A stretch of DNA of 51,980 bases from Pseudomonas oryzagri (GCF_020831405.1 NZ_JAJHPU010000034.1:1-51980), one strand, 5' to 3'. Shown: positions 25,380 through 35,316, counted from the stretch's first letter. Notes: generated from the sequence alone by a model not told the origin. Numbers and translations are program-made.

Positions 25380-25418
25380 GGCTCGGCTCCCATGGCCGTT
25401 CTGCGGGCGCCGCGATGG

Positions 25419-25757
25419 TCAGGCCGCGCCGGCTGCGGCGAAGGTCTGATAGGCGATCTTGCCGTTGCGCACCACGAAGGTATCGGTGCAGAACGGAAAC
25501 CAGGGCCTGGCTTCCCAGACCAGGAAGGCGACCTCGCCGACGACCTCCTGGCGGGTGATCTTCACCGCCTCGTCAAAGCCGGCGGGGAGGCCGTCGAGCA
25601 GTGCGGAGAAGAACGCGCGTATCTCGCCCAGGCCGCGGTAGGTGGCGCTGGCGGTGATGATCACCGACACGTCGGTGAAGTCCTCCATGATGGCGTCGAT
25701 GCCTTGATAGAAGGCCTCCAGGTGGTGTTCGAGGACGGCTGCAGTGGAAGTCGGCAT
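25419..25757 (-). CDS. NTF2/SnoaL-like small protein
   Basis: The 112-aa protein starts at the ATG at 25757. The N-terminal helix (VLEHHLEAFYQGIDAIMEDFTDVSVI) followed by YRGLGEIRAFFSALLDG and the long antiparallel strands EVAFLVWEA, CTDTFVVRNGKI are typical of nuclear-transport-factor-2-like SnoaL proteins. The closest annotated relatives are cytoplasmic proteins of unknown role. It is 40 bp from the VOC gene and probably cotranscribed with it. Confidence 0.8.
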   Translation of the reverse strand: MPTSTAAVLEHHLEAFYQGIDAIMEDFTDVSVIITASATYRGLGEIRAFFSALLDGLPAGFDEAVKITRQEVVGEVAFLVWEARPWFPFCTDTFVVRNGKIAYQTFAAAGAA

Positions 25758-26048
25758 GGCGAAGCTCCGGGACGAAGGCGCTTCAGGGGACGCCACCGAA
25801 TGGCGGCGCGACGCCTGCCCGTCACTGGCGGGCGGGCTCATCAAGAGGATAGTCGAGGTGCCTTTGCTGCCCGGCAGGCGGCGACGCAGGAACGACAGAC
25901 GGAGCGGTTGGGTGATGCGCACAGGGAAGCCTCCCTGAGCGCAAGCGCTGGTTCTTTCGGTGAGCGCCCGGCTGTGTGGTCTGCGTTGCGCTCGACTGCC
26001 CTTCTGCGCTCGGCAGCAGCAGTCGCGCGGCCTCCCCGCCACGGGGCG

Positions 26049-26822
26049 CTACTCGCTTTTCAGCTCCACGCCGCTGGCCAGCTTGACGTAGCGCGGCTCC
26101 CACTTGACCTCGAAACGGCCCTCAGGGCGATTCACGAAGTCCCGCTGCTGCTGGGAGGCGCCGCGATAGTCGTGGCCGCAGTAGAACTCGAGGAAGTCAC
26201 CGGCGGCAATCGCCTCGTCGCTGTCCAGATCGATCCAGCATAGGTCCATCGACAGATAAGCCTGACTGTCCGAGGCTTCGAGCGAGCCGCGCAGCGCCAC
26301 TATGGGTTGGTTGCCGAGGTTCTCCACGCGGATCCGGGTCAGGAAGGTCGGACTGGTGTCGACCTGATAGGGCTGCTGATAGAAGTACGGATTCCGGCGC
26401 GCCTGGTATTCGTTGCGGGTGACGATCTCCGCCTTGACCACGCTCGCCCGTACCTGGGCGCGCAGCGGCGCCAGCCGGGCCTCGTGCTGCGCCCGCAGCT
26501 CGGCCAGCTGCGCCTCCTGGGCTTTGCGCTTGGTTTCCCAGACCCGTTGCAGCTCGATGGCCTCGGCGAAGGTGCGCGCGGTCAGCGGATCGTCCGGGTC
26601 GGCGAATTGCACCGGCAGGACATCGCCGCGACTGCGTCGAGCATAGGCCTCGACCAGCGCGCGCTCGTCGTCGGGCAGTTTCGCCAGCGCTTCCTGCACA
26701 CTGCCCAAATCACTGGTGCCGATGGGCAAGCGGGTGCCATACGGGTCGGTGTGGATGCGGTACAGCACCAATAGCGCGCCAGCGAGGACCGCCAGCGTGA
26801 CAAAGGATCGGAAAGTCATCAT
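26049..26822 (-). CDS. Membrane-anchored or exported protein of unknown function, 257 aa
   Basis: The start is one of two adjacent ATG codons at 26822, with AGGGA upstream. An N-terminal helix (SFVTLAVLAGALLVLYRI) serves as signal anchor. It is followed by a helical coiled segment (about 85-125, WETKRKAQEAQLAELRAQHEARL) and a beta-rich C-terminal domain (PTFLTRIRVENLGNQPIVALRGSLEASDSQAYLSM and onward), which resembles an Ig-like or DUF-type periplasmic domain. Family not recognised. The protein probably sits on the periplasmic side of the inner membrane. Confidence 0.7.
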   Translation of the reverse strand: MMTFRSFVTLAVLAGALLVLYRIHTDPYGTRLPIGTSDLGSVQEALAKLPDDERALVEAYARRSRGDVLPVQFADPDDPLTARTFAEAIELQRVWETKRKAQEAQLAELRAQHEARLAPLRAQVRASVVKAEIVTRNEYQARRNPYFYQQPYQVDTSPTFLTRIRVENLGNQPIVALRGSLEASDSQAYLSMDLCWIDLDSDEAIAAGDFLEFYCGHDYRGASQQQRDFVNRPEGRFEVKWEPRYVKLASGVELKSE

Positions 26823-27039
26823 TGGGCTCCCTGCGATTCGCTGCCGGACCTGGCGCGTCCCTGCCGTCCGCTGCCTTGCGCGAGCGGATAGCGGCAAACG
26901 CTACTCGAGCCCACGCAGGCTTGTCCATCGGGGGGCTTGGGGGCTGTCGGCTCGTCGTCGCGCGCGAAGGGCGGAGGGGGCGTTGCGGCAGGGGACCCAC
27001 ATCCATGTGGGCAGGGAAAACGCGGGTGGCAGCGGCGGT

Positions 27040-27705
27040 TCAGCGGCGCAGGTAGGCGCTGAAGTCGATGTCGCCGGCGCTGAGGATGGCCTGCACGCGG
27101 TTGTGCACGCCGAGCTTGCGCAGGATGGCGGAGACGTGGGCCTTCACCGTGGTTTCGGCGATGTCGAGGTTGTAGGCGATCTGCTTGTTGGATTCGCCCT
27201 TGGTCATGCGCTCGAGCACCAGCAGCTGCTTGCGGGTCAGCGCCTGCAGCAGTTCCGGGGGGATGCCCGACTCCTCGTGGCTGGCGCGGCGCGGGGTCTG
27301 CTTGCTGGCGCGGATGATGTCCGAGGGCAGGTAGACGTTGCCGTTGAGGATCTGCTCGATGGCCTCGGTCATCTGCGCGCGCGGCGAGGACTTGGTGATG
27401 AAGCCGACCGCGCCGTAGGTGATGGCCTGCAGGACGATCTGCTTGTCCTCCTCGGCGGAGACGATCACCACCGGAATGGTCGGCGCCTCGTTGCGCAGGG
27501 TGATCAGGCCGTTCAGGCCGTGCATGCCGGGCATGTTGAGGTCGAGCAGGATCAGGTCGAGGTCGTCGTGCTCCTGGGTCAGGCTCAGGGCGCTGTCGAG
27601 GTCGGAGGTTTCCATCACCTCGCTGTCCGGGAAGCCGTCGGCGATGACGTTGTGGATGGCCTCGCGGAACAGCGGATGGTCATCGGCAATGAGGATCTTG
27701 TACAT
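27040..27705 (-). CDS. agmR: LuxR-family response regulator AgmR/ErbR
   Basis: The 221-aa protein has a receiver domain (phospho-acceptor Asp55 in [10 protein letters not shown], Lys in GFITKSSP) and a NarL/FixJ helix-turn-helix ([48 protein letters not shown]). As I recall it, the sequence closely matches P. aeruginosa AgmR (PA1978, also called ErbR), the regulator that switches on PQQ-dependent ethanol oxidation. Its position beside the exa/PQQ genes agrees. It is the best candidate, with ExaE, to bind the GTACCAAAGTAG-like motif reported here. That link is inference. Confidence 0.92.
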   Translation of the reverse strand: MYKILIADDHPLFREAIHNVIADGFPDSEVMETSDLDSALSLTQEHDDLDLILLDLNMPGMHGLNGLITLRNEAPTIPVVIVSAEEDKQIVLQAITYGAVGFITKSSPRAQMTEAIEQILNGNVYLPSDIIRASKQTPRRASHEESGIPPELLQALTRKQLLVLERMTKGESNKQIAYNLDIAETTVKAHVSAILRKLGVHNRVQAILSAGDIDFSAYLRR

Positions 27706-27762
27706 GGCCTTTACCTGGATTTTGTATTTGTCGATTAGGCTGGCGCGAACCCGGACTGCGCC

Positions 27763-28308
27763 TCAGGGTAGCGGCTCGGGGGTGGCCGTCTGCACCGGCA
27801 GGCCGGCCTGACGCCAGGCGTCGATGCCGTCACGGTACCAGTACAGGCGGGTGTAGCCCAGCGCCGCGGCGCGCTTGCTGGCATTCCACGAAAGCCAGCA
27901 GTCGGACTTGCAGTAGAGCACCAGCGCGCGGGCGTGGTCGCCGCCGCTGGCCTGCTTGAGGTAGTGGGCGAAGTAGGCGAGCCACTGCGCCTCGGCGGCG
28001 CCTTCGCCGACGTTGGCCAGCCACAGGCTGCCGGGGATGTTCTCGTGCGTCTCGTCGTCGATGAAGCGGCCGTGCAGCCAGGGGCGGCGGAACACGTCGA
28101 TCAGCGCCGGCGGCTGCTGGCCGGCCAGCATCTTCTGCAGGGTCGCGGTATCGATGGTCTGCGCACCCTCGACCGTGGGCGGCGTGGGGCTGCGGTAGCG
28201 GGTCAGGCGATAGCCGTCGGCCGAGAACAGCTGCTCCTCGGCGGCCTGGACAGGCAACAGGGCCAGCAAGAGCGGCAGGCAGAGCGCGGCGGCGAGCAGG
28301 CGCGACAT
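27763..28308 (-). CDS. Periplasmic rhodanese-like protein of PQQ-linked catabolism (CW-motif)
   Basis: The 181-aa product has a signal peptide (LLAAALCLPLLLALLPVQA). The rhodanese-like fold carries the cysteine motif YCKSDCWLSWNASKRA, as in the PQQ-dependent catabolism-associated family usually called CXXCW. Here the spacing is Cys-three residues-Cys-Trp. The role is unknown; a thiol or disulfide function in maturing periplasmic redox proteins is plausible. It lies downstream of agmR on the chromosome and is transcribed in the same direction. Confidence 0.85.
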   Translation of the reverse strand: MSRLLAAALCLPLLLALLPVQAAEEQLFSADGYRLTRYRSPTPPTVEGAQTIDTATLQKMLAGQQPPALIDVFRRPWLHGRFIDDETHENIPGSLWLANVGEGAAEAQWLAYFAHYLKQASGGDHARALVLYCKSDCWLSWNASKRAAALGYTRLYWYRDGIDAWRQAGLPVQTATPEPLP

Positions 28309-28391
28309 GGCTGGGGATCCCTTGTTATTTGCGACTATTTATCGGTCAGACGCAGTGCTTTGGGAATCCTGCGATAGGGGGGCGGAAGGCA

Positions 28392-28403
28392 GTACCAAAG
28401 TAG
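28392..28403. promoter_or_regulatory. Strong copy of the alcohol-regulon motif upstream of the rhodanese-like gene
   Basis: GTACCAAAGTAG lies 84 bp upstream of the rhodanese-like gene's start, between it and the permease gene. No -10 box at the 34-bp spacing seen elsewhere was found. A TAAATA at about 28337-28342 (minus strand) is 58 bp away. Confidence 0.5.
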
Positions 28404-28436
28404 TAGTTTTGCCGGGCGCGAGGCGCCCGGCGGGCC

Positions 28437-29228
28437 TCAGGCGCTGCGCCGCAGCGCGGCGTGCTGCGGGTTGAAGGTAAGCACGGCGAGCACGCTGCAC
28501 AGCGCGGTGACGCCCAGGCAGACCAGCAGGGCGGTGACGCTGAGGCGTTCGTAGAGGGCGAAGCGCACCAGTTCCACCGCGTGGCTGAACGGATTGAGCG
28601 CGCACAGCCAGTACAGCCATTCGCTGGCCTCGCGCATCTTCCACAGCGGGTAGAGCGCCGAGGACAGGAAGAACAGCGGGAAGATCACGAAGTTCATCAC
28701 CCCGGCGAAGTTCTCCAGCTGGCGAATGCCGTTGGACAGCAAGAGGCCCAGCGCGGCCAGCATCAGTCCGGCGAGCAGCAGCGCGGGCAGGGCGTAGAGC
28801 AGGCCCCAGACCGGCGGCTGCACACCGTACAGCCAGGCGATGGCGAGGAAAGCGTAGACTTGCAGCAGCGACAGCAGGCTGGTGGCCACGAGCTTGGCGG
28901 CGAGCAGGAAGGGACGTGGCAGCGGACTCATCAAAAGCACGCGCATGCTGCCCATCTCGCGGTCGTAGACCATCGACAGCGAGCCCTGCATGCCGTTGAA
29001 CAGCAGGATCATGCAGGCCAGCCCCGGGACGATGTAGGTCTCGTAGGTGATGTAGGTGTCGTAGGGCTCGATGATGGCGATGCCCAGCGCGGCGCGGAAA
29101 CCGGCGGCGAACACCAGCAGCCACAGCAGCGGACGCACCAGCGCGCTGAAGAAGCGCGAGCGCTGCTGGACGAAGCGCAGCCATTCGCGCAGCACGATGC
29201 CGCGCAGGCACTCCAGGTAGGCGGTCAT
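28437..29228 (-). CDS. ABC-2 type permease of the quinoprotein cluster
   Basis: The 263-aa protein begins at the ATG at 29228. It has six membrane helices in the ABC-2 pattern (FFSALVRPLLWLLVFAAGFR, then YIVPGLACMILLFNGMQGSLSMVYDREMGSMRVLL) and ends with the RLSVTALLVCLGVTALCSVLAVLTF helix. It is the membrane partner of the ATPase encoded at 29368-30090. The family regularly accompanies PQQ alcohol dehydrogenases; the exported substrate is unknown. A 139-bp gap holding a palindromic repeat separates it from the ATPase gene. Confidence 0.9.
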   Translation of the reverse strand: MTAYLECLRGIVLREWLRFVQQRSRFFSALVRPLLWLLVFAAGFRAALGIAIIEPYDTYITYETYIVPGLACMILLFNGMQGSLSMVYDREMGSMRVLLMSPLPRPFLLAAKLVATSLLSLLQVYAFLAIAWLYGVQPPVWGLLYALPALLLAGLMLAALGLLLSNGIRQLENFAGVMNFVIFPLFFLSSALYPLWKMREASEWLYWLCALNPFSHAVELVRFALYERLSVTALLVCLGVTALCSVLAVLTFNPQHAALRRSA

Positions 29229-29318
29229 GGCAATGCCCTCGTGGCGGCGCGGCAAGCATGGTGGATAAGGCCTGCGGCCGTTCTCCACCCTGCGGAGTTC
29301 GCGGTGCGTGCTCGGTGG

Positions 29319-29357
29319 TAGGGTGGAAAACTCGCGCAGCGATTTTTCACCGGGTGG
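29319..29357. repeat. Palindromic intergenic repeat
   Basis: TAGGGTGGAAAACTCGC is followed by an inverted GCAGCGATTTTTCACC. A second copy of the element is at 35205-35238. Such repeats are common between Pseudomonas genes. It lies between two cotranscribed ABC genes and could alter mRNA processing. Confidence 0.6.
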
Positions 29358-29367
29358 TGGCGGCAGC

Positions 29368-30086
<719 letters not shown>

Positions 30087-30090
<4 letters not shown>

Positions 30091-31055
30091 GGCGTCACCA
30101 CCACGCCCCACGGGTAGCGGCCGACCTTGATCGACTTGGTCACCTTGCGGCTGGCCACGTCGATCACCGACACGTCGCCGCTGACTCCGTTGGTGGTCAG
30201 CAACTGTTTTTCGCCGGGGGTGAAGGCCATGTGCCAGACGCGGCGGCCGACCAGCAGGTAGTCGAGCACCTCGTAGGTCTGGGCATCCACCACCGCCACG
30301 TGGTTGGCCGGGCCGAGGGCGACGAAGGCGTACTTGCCGTCGGCGGTCAGCTTGACCCCCACCGGCTGCACCTTGTCCGGGTGCACGCCCTTGATCTGGA
30401 AGTTGAGGGTCTTCAGCGGCTGGCGGGTGGCCACGTCGACCACGGTGACGGTGCCGCCGATCTCCGCCGAGGCCCACAGCAGCTTGCCGTCCTGGCTGAA
30501 CTCGACGTGGCGCGGGCGCTGGTCGACCTGGGTATTGTCGACCAGCTGGTTGGTGGCGGTGTCGATCCAGTGCAGCATGCTGGTGGTTTCGCTGGTGTTC
30601 ACCGCCCACTTGCCGTCCGGGCTGACCGCCATGCCCTCCGGCTCGACGCCGACGTCGATCTGGCCGAGCACCTGCTCGCTGTCGACGTCGACCACGGTGA
30701 CCAGCGCATCGTCCTCGTTGGAGATGTACAGCCACTTGTTGTTGGGGTGCAGGGCGAACTGCTCGGGGTCGGCGCCGGAGGGCAGCTCCTTGACGATCTT
30801 GCGGCTGGCCAGGTCCATCACCTGCACGCGGTCGGAGTCGCTGGCGCAGATGAACAGCAGCTTGTTGTCGTGGGACAGCGCCAGGCCGCGCGGACGCATG
30901 CCGACGTCGATGGTCGCTACCGTCTCCAGCTTGTCGAGATCGATCACGCTGAGGTTGTTGTCCTTCTCGTTGGACACGTAGGCGGTGGCGGCCACGGCCG
31001 TGTGGCCGGCGAGCAGGAAGCCGGCGGCGGTGGCGGCGAGCAGCAGATGGCGCAT
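30087..31055 (-). CDS. Periplasmic YVTN beta-propeller protein, PQQ-associated
   Basis: The 322-aa product has a signal peptide (LLLAATAAGFLLAGHTAVA) and seven repeats of the SPDGKWA / VTVVDVDS type. These form a beta-propeller of the YVTN family, as in the conserved partner of PQQ-dependent alcohol dehydrogenase clusters. It may act as a scaffold or periplasmic binding partner; no enzyme motif is visible. It overlaps the ATPase gene and is therefore in the same transcript. Confidence 0.9.
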
Positions 31056-31095
31056 GGGCAGTACTCCGGATCTTTGTTGTTGTCGATGGGGCCGG

Positions 31096-32262
31096 TCAGG
31101 ACTCGGCGAGGCGGCAGCGGCTTTCCGGACGGTCGTAGCCCAGGCTGTCGAGGTCGGTGACCGGGTGCAGGAAGCCGTCCTGCGGCGAGGTGGTGACCAG
31201 CGCGCGCGGCTGCACCACCGGGATCGGCTGGCGCAGCTGGCCGTTCCAGTCGCGGAAGCTCAGCTTGCGGCCCTTGAAGCCGTCCAGCGGCAGCTCGGCG
31301 GACAGCGCCAGCTGGCGGATCGCCGCGGGATCGCTGCTCTTCAGCTTGTTCGCCGCGGTGGCGATGCTGCGCACGGCGATCCAGGCGGCGAAGTCGCGGT
31401 CGTTCATCCAGCGTTTCGCGTGTTCCTCGAAGCGCTTCTGCAGCTGGGCGGCGCCGTAGGTTTCCACGGTCTTGTGCCAGCCGGTCGGGGTCAGGCCCTG
31501 GGTGCCGGCCACCGGGCGCGGGTACCAGGTGTGGTAGGGCACGTACTCGCCGAAGTCGCCGCGTTCGTCGGCGACCAGCACCACGTCGTACTCGGCGGTC
31601 TGGGTGAACAGCGGCATCTCGGCCTGGGCGCTGCGGCGCTGGTCGTTGTCGAAGGTCCACGGCTTCTCGGCGACGATCTTCACGCCGAAGCGCCTGGCGG
31701 CGCGGCGCAGGGCGTCGGCGTAGGCCTGGTCGTCGGCGGTCGGGCCGGGGATCAGCAGGGCGCGCTGCCACTTGCGCGCGGCGAGGAACTGGCCGAGGGC
31801 GTCGGCGAGCATGGCGCGGCTGGGAAGGGTGTGCAGCAGGTTGGGCGCGCAGGCGTCAGTGCGCAGGCTGTCGTCGGCGCTGCCGGCGTTGAGCAGCAGG
31901 CTGTCCGGCATGGCCGCGGCGAGCTGGCGCAGGCTGTCGGCCGGGGCGTTGACCACGAACAGGCGCAGGCCGGACTCGTGCAGGGCGCGCGCCTGCTCCA
32001 GCAGCGCTGCGCCGCTGGCGGCCTCGACGCTGTCCAGGCGATAGCTGTGCTTGAGGAAGCGCCCGGTGCTGTTGCTGTCCTCGATGGCCAGCTCGGCGCC
32101 GCGCAGGCCGGCGTCGGTCGGCTCGGGGATGACGTTGGACAGCACCGGGCCGCGCTCCGGGGTGTAGCCGAGGTAGCCGATGCGCACTTCCAGCGCGGCG
32201 CTGGCCGGGCCGGCCGCGAGCAGGCCGAGGGTGGTGATCAGGCAGGGCAGCAGGGTACGCAT
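31096..32262 (-). CDS. Periplasmic substrate-binding protein of the PQQ alcohol-dehydrogenase system
   Basis: The 388-aa product has a signal peptide (LLPCLITTLGLLAAGPASA) and two lobes typical of type I periplasmic binding proteins (LEVRIGYLGYTPERGP and RALLIPGPTADDQAYADALRRAARRFGVKIVAEKPW). It matches the branched-chain-amino-acid-binding-like protein found with quinoprotein alcohol dehydrogenases. It leads the operon of beta-propeller, ATPase and permease genes (gap of 40 bp to the next gene) and is divergent from the cupredoxin-like gene. Confidence 0.9.
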   Translation of the reverse strand: MRTLLPCLITTLGLLAAGPASAALEVRIGYLGYTPERGPVLSNVIPEPTDAGLRGAELAIEDSNSTGRFLKHSYRLDSVEAASGAALLEQARALHESGLRLFVVNAPADSLRQLAAAMPDSLLLNAGSADDSLRTDACAPNLLHTLPSRAMLADALGQFLAARKWQRALLIPGPTADDQAYADALRRAARRFGVKIVAEKPWTFDNDQRRSAQAEMPLFTQTAEYDVVLVADERGDFGEYVPYHTWYPRPVAGTQGLTPTGWHKTVETYGAAQLQKRFEEHAKRWMNDRDFAAWIAVRSIATAANKLKSSDPAAIRQLALSAELPLDGFKGRKLSFRDWNGQLRQPIPVVQPRALVTTSPQDGFLHPVTDLDSLGYDRPESRCRLAES

Positions 32263-32340
32263 GGCAGCCTCCGATGGGGTTGCTGCCAGCTTAGGAAGGG
32301 AGTGGGGGCAGGCAAATATGCAGAAAGTACCGCCGGACCG

Positions 32341-32383
32341 GTACCAAGGTACTGATTCGGCGGCGGGATGCTGCTCTTAGCAT
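32341..32383 (+). promoter_or_regulatory. Divergent promoter region with near-palindromic alcohol-regulon motif
   Basis: GTACCAAGGTAC (32341-32352) lies 34 bp centre to centre from TAGCAT (32378-32383), a plausible -10 box for the cupredoxin-like gene. The spacing is the same as at nosP. Its palindromic nature could also serve the binding-protein operon on the minus strand, where an ATATTT box lies about 30 bp away. Confidence 0.55.
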
Positions 32384-32418
32384 GGACTCCGACAACAACA
32401 AGTACAGGAGCCTTGCCC

Positions 32419-32856
32419 ATGTCCCCGCTCAGAACCCTGGCCCTGCCTGCCGTGCTGATCCTCTCCATGCTCGGCTTCGATGGCGCCCACGCCGCCGGCG
32501 ACCTGACCCGCCGCACCGAAGCCTTGCCCGACCTGGTGATGGGCTCGGAAGCCAGCGACTACAGCCTGTCGCAGACCGAGTACCGCCTGGAAACCGGCAA
32601 GGCCTACCAGCTGAAGATTATCGCCAGCGGGCGCAAGGAGTACGCCTTCCAGGCGCCGGAGTTCGCCGGCGCCATCTACCTGCGCAAGGTCGAGGCCGGC
32701 GGCGTCGAGGTCAAGGCGACCACCCTCAACGAGCTGGAGTTCGAGGACGCCGGCGAGGCGGAGATCTTCTTCGTGCCGATCAAGCCCGGCAAGTACCGCT
32801 TCTACGCCAAGGGCCTGGAAGGCAAGGGCATGCTCGGCGTATTCGTGGTGCGCTGA
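32419..32856 (+). CDS. Periplasmic cupredoxin-like protein, PQQ cluster
   Basis: The 145-aa product (ATG at 32419 with ACAGGAG upstream) has a signal peptide ending AHA before AGDLTRR. The rest is a compact beta-sandwich with YQLKIIASGRKEYAFQAPEF, LEFEDAGEAEIFFVPIKPGKYRFYAKGLEGKGMLGVFVV, as in EfeO-type and cupredoxin-like proteins. The typical copper His-Cys-His-Met set is incomplete, so copper binding is uncertain. It may carry electrons or a metal in the periplasm alongside ExaA and ExaB. It is followed by a 215-bp gap in which I see no gene. Confidence 0.8.
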   Translation: MSPLRTLALPAVLILSMLGFDGAHAAGDLTRRTEALPDLVMGSEASDYSLSQTEYRLETGKAYQLKIIASGRKEYAFQAPEFAGAIYLRKVEAGGVEVKATTLNELEFEDAGEAEIFFVPIKPGKYRFYAKGLEGKGMLGVFVVR

Positions 32857-33071
32857 GCGCCCGTCCACGATCAGCTGCGCGTCGGCCATGCCGCGCTGAA
32901 ACGCAGCGCAGCGGAGTAACCGCCGCAGGCCGGCCCGCAGGGCGAGCGAAGCGAGTCGATCGGCTGCGAGCCAGTCGTTCGCCTCGGCCGGTTTTGCGGG
33001 GCCGCCACGGTCTTGCCTGGCCTTGGCTCGCCAGATCGTGAACAGGCTCCGAGCCTTCAGGGATCCCCAGC

Positions 33072-34337
33072 ATGTTTACCCCGCTTTCCGCCCTGGGGCG
33101 CGCCAGCCTGCTGGTCAGCGGCCTGTTTGTCGGCGTGCTGCTGGTCTGCCTGCTGCTGATGCTGCGCCAGGCCGAACTGGACATCCGCCGCGAGCTGCAG
33201 GCGGCCGACAGCGTGGCGCGCTTTCTCGCCCAGCGCGCGGCCGACGACCCATCGCTGCTCCACGAGAGCCTGACCGCCAACCTGCGCCATCTCGAATTCG
33301 ACTGGGACGCCGGCGCCCCCGCCCAGCCCGCCAACCCGCTGGCGGGCTGGGCCGCCGGGCGCTTTGCCGACCTGCCGCACTATCGGGTGGCGCTGGCCGA
33401 CGGTCGTGGCCTGAGCATCCGCGTCAGCCCCGCCGACGAGCTGGAGGAGGTCTGGGAGTCGCTGCTGCAACTGCTCGCGCTGTTCGCCGCGGCCTGGCTG
33501 CTGTGCCTGGGCGCCAGCGGCTGGCTGGTACGCCGCGGCCTCGGCCTGCTCGACGCGGTGTTGCGCGCCCTGCAGGCCATCGCCGGCGGCGCCCTGCAAA
33601 CCCGCCTGCCCGACTGCGCCCAGCCCGAGGCGCGGCGCCTGGCCGGCCAGGTCAACGCCATGGCGCAGTCCCTGCAGCAGGCGCAGCAGGCCAACGACGA
33701 GCTGACCCGCGCCCTGCTGGCCCTCCAGGAGGCCGAGCGCACCCGCCTGGCGCACGCCCTGCACGACGACCTCGGGCAGATCCTCGCCGGCATGCGCGCC
33801 CAGCTCTACCTGCTCGGCGCCTGTCGCGAGCAGCCGCAGCAGGTCGAGACGATCAGCCAGCGCCTGCTGGACACCAGCGAGCAGATGCAGCAGAGCTTCC
33901 GCAGCCTGGTGCGCGATCTCTACCCGGTGATGCTCGAACGCCTGGGGCTGGCCGAGGCGGTACGCCAGCTCGGCGAGCAGTGGCAGCAGTACCAGGGCGT
34001 GCCCTGCGAGCTGGAGCTGGACAGCGCCCTGCCGGTGCTGTGCGCCGAGGCCCGTGCGCACGTCTATCGCCTGCTCCAGGAGGCGCTCACCAACGTCGCC
34101 CGGCATGCCGGCGCGCAGCGGGTGCGGGTGGTCCTGCACTGCCGGGGCGCCAGCCTGCGCCTGGAGGTCAGCGACGATGGGCGCGGCCTTACGGACAACA
34201 ACCTGCGCGAGGGCGTGGGCCTGCGCTCGATGCGCGAACGGGCGCGCTGCCTCGGCGCGGATCTGCAACTGCACGGCGCCGAGCCCCGCGGCCTGCGCCT
34301 GTGCGTGGATATTCCATGGCGGGAGTGGACTGCATGA
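33072..34337 (+). CDS. Membrane sensor histidine kinase of the NarX/HisKA_3 type (ExaD-like position)
   Basis: The 421-aa kinase has a first membrane helix (about 12-30), a periplasmic stretch of about 100 residues, a second helix (about 135-153), a HAMP linker, and a HisKA_3 domain with His231 (LAHALHDDLGQIL). The ATPase domain has EALTNVARHA, SDDGRGL and GVGLRSMRERA. It lies in the place of P. aeruginosa exaD/eraS, but that kinase is, as I recall, cytoplasmic, whereas this one has a clear periplasmic sensor. Its stop overlaps the response-regulator gene by 4 bp, so the two form a two-component pair. Confidence 0.85.
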   Translation: MFTPLSALGRASLLVSGLFVGVLLVCLLLMLRQAELDIRRELQAADSVARFLAQRAADDPSLLHESLTANLRHLEFDWDAGAPAQPANPLAGWAAGRFADLPHYRVALADGRGLSIRVSPADELEEVWESLLQLLALFAAAWLLCLGASGWLVRRGLGLLDAVLRALQAIAGGALQTRLPDCAQPEARRLAGQVNAMAQSLQQAQQANDELTRALLALQEAERTRLAHALHDDLGQILAGMRAQLYLLGACREQPQQVETISQRLLDTSEQMQQSFRSLVRDLYPVMLERLGLAEAVRQLGEQWQQYQGVPCELELDSALPVLCAEARAHVYRLLQEALTNVARHAGAQRVRVVLHCRGASLRLEVSDDGRGLTDNNLREGVGLRSMRERARCLGADLQLHGAEPRGLRLCVDIPWREWTA

Positions 34338-34978
34338 ACATCCTGATCGTCGACGACCATGCGGTGGTGCGCCAGGGCTACGCCAGCCTGTTGGCCACCC
34401 TGCTCGAGGGCGTGACCGTGAGCGAGGCGGCCAGCGGCGAGGAGGCCCTGCAGCGGGTGGCGCAGGGCTGCCCGGAGCTGGTGATCCTCGACGTCGGCCT
34501 GCCCGGCATCAGCGGGCTGGAGACCGCGCGGCGCCTGCGGGCACGCCAGCCGCAACTGCGCGTGCTGTTCTTCAGCATGCACGACGAGCTGCCGGTGGTG
34601 CGCAAGGCGCTGGAGGCCGGCGCCAGCGGCTACCTGACCAAGAGCGCAGCGCCGCAGGTGCTGCTTGAAGCGGTGCGCAAGGTGCTGGCCGGGCACACCT
34701 ACATCGAGCACGGCCTGGCCACCGCGCTGGCCTGCACCGGCGGCGACGGCCAGGACCCGCGGCTGGGCGGCATGACCCAGCGCGAGCTGGAGATATTCGT
34801 CCTGCTCGCCCGCGGCGTCGGCCTACGGCAGATCGCCGACAAGCTGTGCATCAGCGCCAAGACGGTGGCCAACTACCAGACGCAGCTGAAGAACAAGCTG
34901 CAGGTCGGCAGCCAGAGCGAGCTGGTGCACCTGGCGATCGACACCGGCCTGTTGCGGGTGGGGCAGGTGGGGGCCTGA
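34334..34978 (+). CDS. exaE: LuxR-family response regulator, ExaE-like
   Basis: The 214-aa protein has a receiver domain (Asp53 in LVILDVGLPG, Lys in YLTKSAA) and a LuxR helix-turn-helix (MTQRELEIFVLLARGVGLRQIADKLCISAKTVANYQTQLKNKLQVGS). It overlaps the kinase gene by 4 bp (ATGA). ExaE activates exaA in P. aeruginosa. Position, pairing with a kinase and the NarL-type DNA-binding domain agree, though symbol assignment is partly by synteny. Confidence 0.75.
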   Translation: MNILIVDDHAVVRQGYASLLATLLEGVTVSEAASGEEALQRVAQGCPELVILDVGLPGISGLETARRLRARQPQLRVLFFSMHDELPVVRKALEAGASGYLTKSAAPQVLLEAVRKVLAGHTYIEHGLATALACTGGDGQDPRLGGMTQRELEIFVLLARGVGLRQIADKLCISAKTVANYQTQLKNKLQVGSQSELVHLAIDTGLLRVGQVGA

Positions 34979-35080
34979 CGCTGACTCGACGGCTCGCTCC
35001 CACGCGGGAGTCGGGCTCCGGCGGACGCGGAGCGTCTGTGGATGGCGTGCTCACGCAGGCGCCTGGGCGCGGCGATCCGC

Positions 35081-35177
35081 TGTAGGGGCGAATTTATTCG
35101 CCAAGGGGTGCGAAGCGCCCCCCGGAGCCCGCAAGGGCAGGCCCTTGGCCTGCTTGGCGAATGAATTCGCCCCTACA
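35081..35177. repeat. Inverted REP doublet (REPIN-like)
   Basis: TGTAGGGGCGAATTTATTCG and onward (25 bp, 35081-35105) is inverted at 35153-35177 with one mismatch, around a 47-bp GC-rich spacer. Such paired REP sequences are common between Pseudomonas genes and are mobilised by RAYT enzymes. None is encoded in the window. The rest of the 338-bp gap from 34979 also holds the palindrome at 35205. Confidence 0.75.
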
Positions 35178-35204
35178 GATCGTGGGGCTGCGCGACAGGA
35201 CCGT

Positions 35205-35238
35205 GGGGTAGAAAACCCGCGCAGCGGTTTTCTACCCG
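35205..35238. repeat. Palindromic intergenic repeat, second copy
   Basis: GGGGTAGAAAACCCGCG is followed by an inverted GCAGCGGTTTTCTACCC. It is related to the element at 29319-29357, and sits downstream of the REP doublet just before the pentapeptide gene's stop. Confidence 0.6.
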
Positions 35239-35316
35239 CCCAAGTGGGGCCGGCTCGGTGGGCAAGCGCTGCGCGAGTTGTCCCCCTGCGATTGGCCGGC
35301 TGGTCGGTCGCGGCCC

